Part shown: positions 36,174 through 44,313 of the stretch, piece by piece
How the letters are laid out: every line of letters begins with the position of its first letter
Numbering within the stretch: position 1 is the stretch's first letter
Assembly: GCA_002704825.1 (NCBI GenBank)
Contig: PAIY01000134.1
Location: 1 to 55,983 of the forward strand
Direction of reading: 5' to 3'
Length of the DNA stretch: 55,983 bases
DNA from: Phycisphaeraceae bacterium
Lineage (GTDB): Bacteria; Planctomycetota; Phycisphaerae; Phycisphaerales; Phycisphaeraceae
The notes under the pieces: generated by a model
Database searches by the model: none
Told to the model about the DNA's origin: nothing
The model's input: the letters and a program-made list of their open reading frames with translations, nothing else
Position numbers and translations under genes: made by a program

Positions 36174-36207
36174 AAACAAAAAAGCACAGGTGGCAAGCCT
36201 GTGCTTT
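36174..36207 (-). terminator. terminator of the GH5-GH5-CBM operon
   Basis: AAAGCACAGG (36181-36190) pairs with CCTGTGCTTT (36198-36207). Read on the minus strand it is followed by a run of seven T, 41 bases beyond the stop of the CBM-like gene. It can also serve the convergent PepSY gene. Confidence 0.85.
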
Positions 36208-36247
36208 GGGGTGTTGATCGGTTGTTGTTGGTATTGGACGGCGTTAA

Positions 36248-36808
36248 TCAGTCGACGTACTCAAGCGTGAAATCGTCGAAGTCCATCGTGCCGGCCTTGA
36301 CGTTAAACAGGACAGGCATGACTTCGAACTTATGAGCACCTGCGGGGACTTCAAATTCCAGAACCTTTTCTTCCCATTCGGCATGGGTGCCTGCCATACG
36401 CGGGATCTTACTGACGCCTTTGACTTTCTTGCCTGCTTCGTTTTTGAACTGGATAAACAGCGTGCCGGAGAACCAGGATTTCTGACCCTTTTCGATACCG
36501 TTGCATCGCATTTTGAAGGTCATTTTCATCTTCTTGCCGTAATCCGCCGGCTTGATGAAGAATTGGCGGTAGACCATGTACATTTTGCCTGATTCAAGGG
36601 AAGTCAGACGAAGGAATTTGTTGTCACCTTCTGTCTCCCAACTGCTGCCTTTTTCAGGGTTGATGCCCCAATGAGCAGGTGTGCCCGGCTTCTTTGGGTT
36701 TTCCTCTTGGAAGTCACCTCCCTTGAAAATATTATCACCAGCAAAGATGCCAGTGGTCATCGTCAACAGTGTTGCGACGGCACACAGGCCGGTCCATTTT
36801 TTACTCAT
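36248..36808 (-). CDS. secreted single-domain carbohydrate-binding-like protein
   Basis: 186 residues from the ATG at 36808; AGGAG lies seven bases upstream and overlaps an alternative ATG at 36823. Signal peptide 1-22 or so (LLTMTTGIFAG). The rest is one beta-sandwich: NIFKGGDFQEENPKKPGTP, WGINPEKGSSWE, KFLRLTSLESGKMYMVYRQF, MTFKMRCNGIEKGQKSWFSG and VMPVLFNVKAGTMDFDDFTL. The same domain forms residues 24-180 of the GH5 enzyme encoded next to it. Jelly-roll domains of this sort (CBM4/9/22-like) bind polysaccharides. As a free protein it could help bind substrate at the surface. Confidence 0.8.
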   Translation of the reverse strand: MSKKWTGLCAVATLLTMTTGIFAGDNIFKGGDFQEENPKKPGTPAHWGINPEKGSSWETEGDNKFLRLTSLESGKMYMVYRQFFIKPADYGKKMKMTFKMRCNGIEKGQKSWFSGTLFIQFKNEAGKKVKGVSKIPRMAGTHAEWEEKVLEFEVPAGAHKFEVMPVLFNVKAGTMDFDDFTLEYVD

Positions 36809-36864
36809 GTCTTGTCTCCTCATGATGTGTTTTACAAATGCAAGTTTTCACGTTGATCACAAAC

Positions 36865-38481
36865 TCAACGCATTTTCTTCATTTCAAATGGCTTGCCTGA
36901 GAGGGCGTCCTTGGCAAACTGACCGCAGAACGGTGTGGGCGTGAAATCCCAATCCGAAAGCATGCGCGGCGTGGAGTTGGTATGGAAGCACCATGCCGTC
37001 CAATGCAGCTTATGCTTCTGAACACATCCCAGAAAGTCCGGCGCCCATGTGTAAGGATCTTCCTGAATCTCCTTTGGCAGAAAGTCCATCGGCTTGATGT
37101 CAGCACCGAGTTCGCCCATCAGAACCGGGTACTTTTTCGCGGTGTCCAGGAAGTGTCCCTGCCAATCCTTTTTCCAGTTGTAGCAGTGGGCTTCGTAGAT
37201 GATGCCGTTGCCGCCGTTGTCCACAATGTCATAACCTTCAAGCACGCCTGCGACGGTTGCTGCCCAGTCCAAACCGCTGACGGTGCACACATTTTTCGCG
37301 CCGGTCTGGCGGATCACGTCCATGCACTTTTGTATGCCCGGTGACTCAAACGTCTTGTAGTCAAGCTTGTTTTCCGCAGCTACGCCGTCTTTGGCTTTGA
37401 TCTTTTCTTTGACTTGGCCACCATTTTTCCAGACATCCCAACTGATGCTATGTGGTTCATTGAATAAGCCGAAGATCACCGCTGGGTGATTGGCGTATCG
37501 CTTGGCTGCGTCTTCCCAGAATCTCAGATGCTTGGGTTGGATCGCTTTAAACTCATGCAGATCAAGCAGCAGATACGCACCACGCGATGCGGTGGCTTCG
37601 ACGAGTTTGTCGACCAGTTCACGATAGGCTTTGCCGCCGTCGTTTTGGTAATCACTTTCACCGAACCAGAAATTGTGACGCACCGCCAAACGGATCACGT
37701 TGGCATGCCATTCGTCGATCGCCACGACGGTGGACGTGAAAACCTGTTCGCCTTTAGCTGACCAACCCAGCGATGGGATGTTGATGCCTTGGAGCCAGAC
37801 TTCCTTACCCGCCGAATTGATGACCTGATTGCCAACGACTTTGAGTTCCAGCGGGTGGGGTTTACCACCGTTGACCGGGAACACCGCAGTGTGTGCACGT
37901 TGTTTGGGAGCTGGTTTATATTTCTCACCCATCGCACTGATGTATTGCAGTGAGAAGTCGTCCATATCCATCGTGCCCGACTTGACATTAAACAGCACCG
38001 GCATGATCTGCAGTTTCACGGCCTTGTCCGGGATGACCATGTCGACGGACTTGTCCTGCCAATCCATGGTGCCTTTGACGCGCGGGATGCCACGGACGCC
38101 GGGGGAAAGTTTCTTATTGTTGTCATCGACAAACTGGATAAATAGTGTGCCGACGAACCACGGCTTTTCGCCGCGCTGAAGGTCATTACAGCGCATCTTG
38201 AATGATAGTCTGAGAAACCTGCCTGCGTCATCGGGATTGAAGTAAAACTCGCGATACGTCAGTACGGTCTTGCCTGGATGCATGCTGGTCAATCGCAGAA
38301 AACGGTTGTCGCCCTGTGTTTTACAGGTCACGCCTTGCTCGGGTTTGAGTCCCCATTTGGCAGGCAATTCTGTTGAGCCGGCTTGCAGATCACCGTTGAG
38401 AAAAAGATTCTCTGCTGCATGCGTTGGCAGGCATGACATCATAATGATGAAGCAAGTGATGATGTAAAAACAATATCTCAT
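36865..38481 (-). CDS. secreted CBM-like plus GH5 glycoside hydrolase (second copy)
   Basis: 538 residues from the ATG at 38481 (AGGA nine bases upstream). Signal peptide 1-22 (ending THAAE), a carbohydrate-binding-like beta-sandwich (24-180), a short linker and the GH5 catalytic domain (200-530). Acid/base Glu342 (FGLFNEPH) and nucleophile Glu457 (PVLMGELGAD) are both present. Very like the enzyme at 30576 in its catalytic part and like the one at 38585 along its length. Middle gene of the three-gene minus-strand operon 40192-36248; gaps of 103 and 56 bases. Confidence 0.92.
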   Translation of the reverse strand: MRYCFYIITCFIIMMSCLPTHAAENLFLNGDLQAGSTELPAKWGLKPEQGVTCKTQGDNRFLRLTSMHPGKTVLTYREFYFNPDDAGRFLRLSFKMRCNDLQRGEKPWFVGTLFIQFVDDNNKKLSPGVRGIPRVKGTMDWQDKSVDMVIPDKAVKLQIMPVLFNVKSGTMDMDDFSLQYISAMGEKYKPAPKQRAHTAVFPVNGGKPHPLELKVVGNQVINSAGKEVWLQGINIPSLGWSAKGEQVFTSTVVAIDEWHANVIRLAVRHNFWFGESDYQNDGGKAYRELVDKLVEATASRGAYLLLDLHEFKAIQPKHLRFWEDAAKRYANHPAVIFGLFNEPHSISWDVWKNGGQVKEKIKAKDGVAAENKLDYKTFESPGIQKCMDVIRQTGAKNVCTVSGLDWAATVAGVLEGYDIVDNGGNGIIYEAHCYNWKKDWQGHFLDTAKKYPVLMGELGADIKPMDFLPKEIQEDPYTWAPDFLGCVQKHKLHWTAWCFHTNSTPRMLSDWDFTPTPFCGQFAKDALSGKPFEMKKMR

Positions 38482-38584
38482 TCTGCTTGATCCTGTAACA
38501 CACCGATGTTGATCAGTAAATCGAAAACTCGGGCTATGTGTCTCTGTGACTCTGTGGTTCAATCCAATTAAGCCGCGATGGCCT

Positions 38585-40192
38585 TTATCGCATTTTCTTC
38601 ATCTCGAATTGTTTGCCTGCAAGAGCTTCCTTGACGAATTTGCCCCAGAACGGTGTGGGCGTGTAGTCCCAATCCAGGAGCACGCGTGGGGTTGCACTGG
38701 TGTGGAAGCTCCATGCGGTCCAATGGAGTTTGTATTTCTGAATACAACCGATCATGTCCGGCGCCCAGGTGTAGGGGCTTTCAGGATTGGTTTGCCAGGG
38801 CATTTTCTTTTCGTCACAGCCGTTTTCACCCAGTAAAATAGGATGTTTTTCTGCGACATCCAGGAACTTGCCTTGCCAGTCGGACTTCCATGGGTAGACG
38901 TGTGTGTCATACATGATGCCGTAACCATCGGGGTCTTCGATGTCGTAACCTTTGAGAATGCCCGAGAGATCGTAAGCCCAATCCAGCGCGCCGATGACGC
39001 AGATGTTTTTCGCACCGGTCTTGCGGATGGCATCGACACAGGCCTGCATGCCCGGTGATTGGAAGGTGTTGTAGGTGATTTTGTTTTCCGCTGCGACACC
39101 GGCTTTGGCTTTGACTTTGGACTTGACTTCACCGCCATACTTCCAGGTTTTCCAGTCGATGCTATGTGGCTCGTTAAGCAGACCGAACATGACCGCAGGA
39201 TGGTTCTTGTATCGTTTGGCTGCATCAATCCAGAAGTCGATATGCTTGGGTTGGATGGCTTTGTATTCGTGAAGATCAAGCACGAGATAGGCACCGCGTG
39301 AGGCGCAGGATTCGACGAGTTTGTCAACGATCTCACGATAGAGTTTGCCTCCGTCATCTTCCCAGCCACTGGTCCCAAACCAGAAGGGGGACTTGACCGG
39401 CAGGCGGATGATGTTGGCGTTCCATTCTTCGATCGCAATCACCACGGAGTTATGAATGTAGTCGCCGGTGCGTGACCATTCGAGACTGGGAATGCTCACG
39501 CCCTGAAGCCAGTATTCCTTGCCGTTGTCGTCGACGAGTTGGTTGCCTTTGACCTTGAGCATGGGCGGGTGGTGCTTGCCACCATCCACCGGGAAGCTTG
39601 CCAATTGGGCGCGTGTCTTGGGCTTTTCGATCATCTTGTCGATGTACTTGAGGTGCATGTCGTCGATGTCGAACGTGCCAGCCTGGGTGTTGAACAGGCA
39701 GGGCATGATTTCGAGTTTGCTCGCACCTTCAGGGATTTTCATTTGGAAGGTTTTTTGGATCCAATCCTTCTTGGTGCCTTTGATGTTGGGGGACTTGGCA
39801 CCTTTGAGTGTCTTGCCGTTGGAGTCCTTGAAGTTCATCATGATGCGTGCATCAAACCAGGGACGCTCACCGGGGACGACACCGTCGCAGCGCATCTTCA
39901 CCTGCATCTCCAGGGCTTTGCCTGCATCTTCGGGCTCAAAATAGATTTCACGATAGACCAGATTCATCTTGCCCGGTTCGGCAGTAGTGAGGCGCAGAAA
40001 ATGGTTGCCGTTTTCCGATGCCCATTCCTGTCCCTTGTCGGTTTTCAGTCCCCAGCCATCGGGTTGGCCGGTCTTGCGGGTGCTGGCTTCGAAGTTGCCG
40101 TTGAAGATGAGATTTTTCTCAGCAGCCTGCGTCGTTGCGGTTATGGCAGCGACACAGAACAACATTGCTGTGATGGCCCATCGTTTGATCAT
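38585..40192 (-). CDS. secreted CBM-like plus GH5 glycoside hydrolase (third copy)
   Basis: 535 residues from the ATG at 40192 with AGGAG eight bases upstream. Signal peptide 1-23 (ending TTQAAE), carbohydrate-binding-like domain 25-185, GH5 domain 200-530. Acid/base Glu341 (FGLLNEPH) and nucleophile Glu456 (ILLGENGCD). Differs from the other two copies around the active site: LEWSRTGDYIHNS and YDTHVYPW replace LGWSxxGExVF and YEAHCYNW, so its substrate range may differ. First gene of the operon; a GntR-type regulator is divergently transcribed 208 bases away with mirrored operators between. Confidence 0.92.
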   Translation of the reverse strand: MIKRWAITAMLFCVAAITATTQAAEKNLIFNGNFEASTRKTGQPDGWGLKTDKGQEWASENGNHFLRLTTAEPGKMNLVYREIYFEPEDAGKALEMQVKMRCDGVVPGERPWFDARIMMNFKDSNGKTLKGAKSPNIKGTKKDWIQKTFQMKIPEGASKLEIMPCLFNTQAGTFDIDDMHLKYIDKMIEKPKTRAQLASFPVDGGKHHPPMLKVKGNQLVDDNGKEYWLQGVSIPSLEWSRTGDYIHNSVVIAIEEWNANIIRLPVKSPFWFGTSGWEDDGGKLYREIVDKLVESCASRGAYLVLDLHEYKAIQPKHIDFWIDAAKRYKNHPAVMFGLLNEPHSIDWKTWKYGGEVKSKVKAKAGVAAENKITYNTFQSPGMQACVDAIRKTGAKNICVIGALDWAYDLSGILKGYDIEDPDGYGIMYDTHVYPWKSDWQGKFLDVAEKHPILLGENGCDEKKMPWQTNPESPYTWAPDMIGCIQKYKLHWTAWSFHTSATPRVLLDWDYTPTPFWGKFVKEALAGKQFEMKKMR

Positions 40193-40229
40193 GTTTCGGA
40201 CTCCTGTGCGTATGGACTGAAGTTGGTTA

Positions 40230-40240
40230 CAATTGCTATA
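40230..40240. promoter_or_regulatory. candidate GntR operator, GH5 side
   Basis: CAATTGCTATA, the exact inverted copy of TATAGCAATTG at 40362-40372. It lies 38 bases upstream of the GH5 start at 40192, where a bound repressor would block transcription. Confidence 0.6.
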
Positions 40241-40361
40241 AGCGTGCGGTGGCATCGGGGGCGGATTGATTCAGTGACAGTTGCTGTCCTGAAGCTTCAT
40301 AATCCTACCCGAGTTTTGTCATCAATCAATAGCGATATGGGATAAATTTGCATATCACTAG

Positions 40362-40372
40362 TATAGCAATTG
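40362..40372. promoter_or_regulatory. candidate GntR operator, regulator side
   Basis: TATAGCAATTG, inverted copy of 40230-40240, 29 bases before the GntR start at 40401. A second, weaker inverted repeat GATATG/CATATC is at about 40334-40356. Together they suggest autoregulation and control of the GH5 operon from one region. Confidence 0.6.
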
Positions 40373-40400
40373 TCTCTTTTTGACTCTCGGGAATCTGTCC

Positions 40401-41561
40401 ATGGCCAAGATGTTTGATCGCAATAACCTGAAGTATCAACAAGTTAAGGTCAGTATTGAGTCTGTTGTGGATCAGCTTCAGCCCGGTGATAAAATTCCCT
40501 CAGAGCGCGATTTGGCAAAGCAATATGACTGCAATTTTTTAACTGTCCGTAAAGCACTGGCCTTGTTGGTCGAAGAAGGACGCATCGAAAAACGCACCGG
40601 CTCAGGTACGTTTGTCACCGATCCCAATGCTATAGCAAAGAACGTCAACCACGTCGGCATACTCCTGCATACCTTCTCGGATCCTTATGCGTTGCGGATT
40701 GCCGGCTGTATCAGTCAGACCGCGACCGACCGGAAAATCACACTGCATACCAAGATGATCCACGACTACCAGGGCTCGGCCACGCAGGCCGTTGAGAGTC
40801 TGCAAGCCGAGGGTTGCTGTGCGGTCATCATCCCCTGGTTCCCGTGGGAGCAGACCCAGAAAATGCTCCAGTTCGTTGACAAGTCGCCCATACCCGTGAG
40901 TATCCCCGCCGTCTTCCCCGGTTTGGAGCATCAGTGCTTTGCCCGCGCTGCGACCTTCGGCAAGAGTGCCACCCACTACACCGATCTCTCAGGCAAATAT
41001 TTTCAAAAACTCGGTTATAACAACATTGCCTTCATCGGCCCGCTCTCGGTGGACAATGACATTCTGCATCGCAAAATCATCGGCTATACCAACTTCATCG
41101 GCCAGGCCGGTTTGGATAATCTCTGCCAACTCATCGGCACCACAACCAAGGCGATGGACAAGGTCGCCAGCAAGCTCAAGCAGTACAAGGGAGACCTGGC
41201 GGTGATCAGTTATGACGATCAACATGCCACCCGATTCCTCACCGCCATGCACAAACTCGGACTCCAGGCGCCGCAGGATTTTGGCATCCTCGGCTACAAC
41301 AACACCGATGCTGCCGAACATGCCGACCCGCCACTATCCTGTCTCTATGGTGATTATGTGCATCCTGCTCAGTCCATGTTGGACAATGCATTGGGCTTGG
41401 CGCAAGGCAAGGTCGTGCAGACCACCTATTGTCGTCCGCTCTTTTTCAAACTCCGCGAAAGCTGCTCGGGTAAATTGCGTATGGGCGACAAACTTCCCGC
41501 TTTGCTCGAGGAAATTGGTTTTATGGACATGCCCGATGAGCAAGCTGTAGAGGCGAACTGA
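40401..41561 (+). CDS. GntR-type HTH regulator with LacI-like sensing domain (paralogue)
   Basis: 386 residues from the ATG at 40401 (GGGA eight bases upstream; an in-frame TTG at 40380 is less likely). GntR winged helix at 10-78 with KIPSERDLAKQYDCNFLTVR and LVEEGRIEKRTGSGTFV; sensor domain from 85 on with HVGILLHTFSDPYALRI, CCAVIIPWFPWEQ, YNNIAFIGPLSVDNDI and LAVISYDDQHATRFLTAMHKLGL. The two regulators share these blocks in order, so they are paralogues and may sense related sugars. Divergent from the GH5-GH5-CBM operon. Confidence 0.92.
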   Translation: MAKMFDRNNLKYQQVKVSIESVVDQLQPGDKIPSERDLAKQYDCNFLTVRKALALLVEEGRIEKRTGSGTFVTDPNAIAKNVNHVGILLHTFSDPYALRIAGCISQTATDRKITLHTKMIHDYQGSATQAVESLQAEGCCAVIIPWFPWEQTQKMLQFVDKSPIPVSIPAVFPGLEHQCFARAATFGKSATHYTDLSGKYFQKLGYNNIAFIGPLSVDNDILHRKIIGYTNFIGQAGLDNLCQLIGTTTKAMDKVASKLKQYKGDLAVISYDDQHATRFLTAMHKLGLQAPQDFGILGYNNTDAAEHADPPLSCLYGDYVHPAQSMLDNALGLAQGKVVQTTYCRPLFFKLRESCSGKLRMGDKLPALLEEIGFMDMPDEQAVEAN

Positions 41562-41673
41562 ACGATACACATCAGTCTCACAACGCCAATTGCTGTATCA
41601 CTGCGCGATGAAGTCGTATTGCGATGTACGTTTATCCCCGATTGATTCCTTGCATCAAAATCTGAAATTAACA

Positions 41674-41723
41674 TTGACAACCCTTGACGATTATCTTGTG
41701 TGTGCGTATCGTGTAATTACACG
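41674..41723 (+). promoter_or_regulatory. promoter/operator region of the GH116 gene
   Basis: TTGACA (41674) and TTGACG (41684) are -35 candidates; TATCGT at 41707 is a weak -10 for the latter with a 17-base spacer. Overlapping it is the perfect palindrome CGTGTAATTACACG (41710-41723), four bases before the ribosome binding site AGGA. The palindrome is well placed for a repressor, perhaps the LacI-family protein encoded after GH116. Confidence 0.5.
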
Positions 41724-41738
41724 AAAAGGAAATATGCA

Positions 41739-44231
41739 ATGGCACACCAATTCAATCAAGCGTATACCGACGAACATCTCACCCGTAGCGGCTTTCCTCT
41801 TGGCGGGATCGGGGCAGGGATGATCTGCCTGGAAGGCTCGGGCAAACTCGCGCAGGTCTCCGTCAGACACAATCCGCAAATCTTTTTTGAACCGTTGATT
41901 TTCTCGGCCATCCATATCAAAGGTATGGACAACGGCACGCGTCTGCTTGAAGGTCCGGCCCCTGATTGGAAGTTGGGAACACGTTGGGCCGGGAGCAACA
42001 ATCATCATCAGAGTTCAGGCAACGGGTTTTACAACAAGACCTATGGCATGCCTCATTTTCAGTCCACAAAGTTTACAGCACGCTTCCCCTTTGCCACCGT
42101 TGACATGACACACCCGGACATGCCCGTCACCTGTCAACTCAAGGCATTCAGTCCGTTTGTCCCCGGCGATTCGGAGTCTGCTTCGCTGCCGGTGGCATCC
42201 ATGCAGTACACGTTGACCAATACATCCGACAAAGCCATTGATGCGGTGTATTCGTTTCATGCCCATCGTGATGTGATTGCCAGTCCAGCCAAGGATCAGA
42301 AAAACAATCTCTGGCCCAACGTCCTGCAGGAAGACTCCGGCTTTGTGATCTCACAGGGCGCTCCGGTGGACAACCCCGCCGGAGCCGGTGAGTTTGGTGT
42401 GTGGTGTGATGCGCCGCAAACAACCGTCGATACCGCGTGGTTCCGTGGCGGATGGTTTGACACGTTAACCATGCTGATGAAAAAAATCACCACCGGCAAT
42501 GCATCCGCCAAAGCATCGTACACCGACGGTGAGCCCAGCCTGGGGGGCAGCTTGTTTGTCCCGTTGCAACTTGAACCCGGACAGAGCCAAACCGTGCGTG
42601 TGTTACTCAGCTGGTTTGTTCCTGTCAGTGATGTCAAAGCAGGGCAGACTGACGAAACATCCTGTGGTTGTGATGACGGCCAATGCTGCACATCCAACGA
42701 GCCGGACACCTATCGGCCGTGGTATGCATCGCGATTTGGCAGCAGTGCGAATCTGCGGCATTACTGGAAGATCAAGCATGACACACTCCAGCAGCAAAGT
42801 GCCTTGTTTTCAGACACATTCTTTGCAAGCACCTTGCCCGACGAAGTCCTCGAAGCCGTCTCAGCAAACCTGAGTATTCTCAAGTCGCCGACGGTTCTCC
42901 GGCAACACGATGGCAGGCTCTGGGCATGGGAAGGCTGTCACGATGACGCGGGTTGCTGTCATGGCAGTTGCACGCATGTCTGGAATTATGCCCAGGCCAT
43001 CTGTCACCTGTTTCCTGATCTTGAACGGACTTTCCGCGAAACCGAGTTTGGCCCGTCACAAAGTGATGCCGGTAAACAGTGTTTCCGAACCAACCTGCCG
43101 ATCTCCGATGCAACATTTGGATTTCATGCAGCAGCCGATGGGCAACTCGGTGGCATTGCCAAGCTCTATCGTGAGTGGCGCATCAGCGGTGACACGGATT
43201 GGCTCAAGAAGCTCTGGCCTGCTGCAAAACAGTCGTTGGACTTCTGCATTAAGGCGTGGGACCCCGACGAATCGGGCATGCTCATTGAGCCGCATCACAA
43301 CACCTATGACATTGAGTTCTGGGGACCCGATGGCATGTGCAGTTCGTTTTACCTGGCAGCACTCAAAGCCGCATCACGGATGGCCCAGGCATTGGGTGAT
43401 GATCACGAACGTTACGACCAACTCTACGCGCGTGGCAAAGAGGCCATGGAGACACAGCTCTTTGACGGTGAATATTTCTATCAGCAAATCCGCTGGAATG
43501 ACCTCATTGCCAAGCCGGAGTATGAACATGAAAATGCCGAACGCCGCTACTCCGCTGAAGCCATTGCGATTCTCGAAGAGGAAGGTCCCAAGTATCAGTA
43601 CGGCAAGGGGTGTTTGTCCGACGGGATACTCGGTGACTGGATCGGTCGAACCAGTGGTCTTGATCCGGTGGTCGATGAAACCAAAATCACATCGCATCTG
43701 GAAAGTGTCTTCAGGTACAACTTCCGAACTTCACTGGCAGACCACGTTAACCCGCAACGCTGCGGTTATGCTTGTGGCGACGAAGCCGGACTGCTGCTGT
43801 GTACCTGGCCCAAAGGTGGCCGCTTGAGTCTGCCTTTCGTGTACAGTGAAGAAGTCTGGACCGGCATTGAATACCAGGTTGCATCTCATCTGATGATGTC
43901 GGGCAAAGTTCAAGAAGGACTGACCATCGTCCGTGCTGCACGCCAACGCTACGATGGCACGAAGCGCAATCCGTTTAACGAGATTGAATGTGGACACTGG
44001 TACGCCCGCGCTATGGCAAGTTACGGTCTGATTCAGGGACTCACCGGTATTCAATACGACGCGGTCGAACAAACCCTCACCGTCAAGCCACAAATCTCCG
44101 GCGATTTTCAGAGTTTCCTCAGCACAGCGACCGGCTTTGGTTTGGTGTGCGTCAAGAATGGGCAGGTCTCCGTCGAAGTCAAGCATGGCAAAATGGATGT
44201 CAAGCACATCGACTATCAACCCTGTGATTGA
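41739..44231 (+). CDS. GH116 family glycoside hydrolase (beta-glucosidase/glucosylceramidase-like)
   Basis: 830 residues from the ATG at 41739 (AGGA eight bases upstream). N-terminal beta-sandwich (about 1-300) with RSGFPLGGIGAGMICLEGSG, then an (alpha/alpha)6 barrel with GSCTHVWNYAQAICHLFPDLERT, IEPHHNTYDIEFWGPDG (Glu517 likely nucleophile) and GKGCLSDGILGDW (Asp628 likely acid/base, by likeness to characterised GH116). No signal peptide, so probably cytoplasmic and acting on imported oligosaccharides. Odd: two Cys clusters (309, 311, 316, 317 and 400, 406, 407, 411) that could bind a metal. Followed by a LacI-family gene 82 bases downstream. Confidence 0.85.
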   Translation: MAHQFNQAYTDEHLTRSGFPLGGIGAGMICLEGSGKLAQVSVRHNPQIFFEPLIFSAIHIKGMDNGTRLLEGPAPDWKLGTRWAGSNNHHQSSGNGFYNKTYGMPHFQSTKFTARFPFATVDMTHPDMPVTCQLKAFSPFVPGDSESASLPVASMQYTLTNTSDKAIDAVYSFHAHRDVIASPAKDQKNNLWPNVLQEDSGFVISQGAPVDNPAGAGEFGVWCDAPQTTVDTAWFRGGWFDTLTMLMKKITTGNASAKASYTDGEPSLGGSLFVPLQLEPGQSQTVRVLLSWFVPVSDVKAGQTDETSCGCDDGQCCTSNEPDTYRPWYASRFGSSANLRHYWKIKHDTLQQQSALFSDTFFASTLPDEVLEAVSANLSILKSPTVLRQHDGRLWAWEGCHDDAGCCHGSCTHVWNYAQAICHLFPDLERTFRETEFGPSQSDAGKQCFRTNLPISDATFGFHAAADGQLGGIAKLYREWRISGDTDWLKKLWPAAKQSLDFCIKAWDPDESGMLIEPHHNTYDIEFWGPDGMCSSFYLAALKAASRMAQALGDDHERYDQLYARGKEAMETQLFDGEYFYQQIRWNDLIAKPEYEHENAERRYSAEAIAILEEEGPKYQYGKGCLSDGILGDWIGRTSGLDPVVDETKITSHLESVFRYNFRTSLADHVNPQRCGYACGDEAGLLLCTWPKGGRLSLPFVYSEEVWTGIEYQVASHLMMSGKVQEGLTIVRAARQRYDGTKRNPFNEIECGHWYARAMASYGLIQGLTGIQYDAVEQTLTVKPQISGDFQSFLSTATGFGLVCVKNGQVSVEVKHGKMDVKHIDYQPCD

Positions 44232-44248
44232 TATGATCCGACTAGTCA

Positions 44249-44290
44249 CCGGGTCAAGATAACTCGGCTATTGAGCCCGGTCATCTTGAC
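44249..44290. repeat. inverted repeat of a dispersed REP-like unit
   Basis: GTCAAGAT (44253-44260) and ATCTTGAC (44283-44290) face each other; each is followed inward by a variant of (G/A)ACTCGGCTAT. The unit GTCAAGATGACTCGGCTATG recurs once at 55213-55232. It fills the gap between the GH116 and LacI genes and does not look like an intrinsic terminator. Confidence 0.55.
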
Positions 44291-44313
44291 TGAGATTTGG
44301 AAACTGTCAGTCA

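Noticed and set aside
42910..43827. 305-codon frame within GH116
   Set aside because: Out-of-frame shadow of the GH116 catalytic region, rich in Arg, Ser and Thr.
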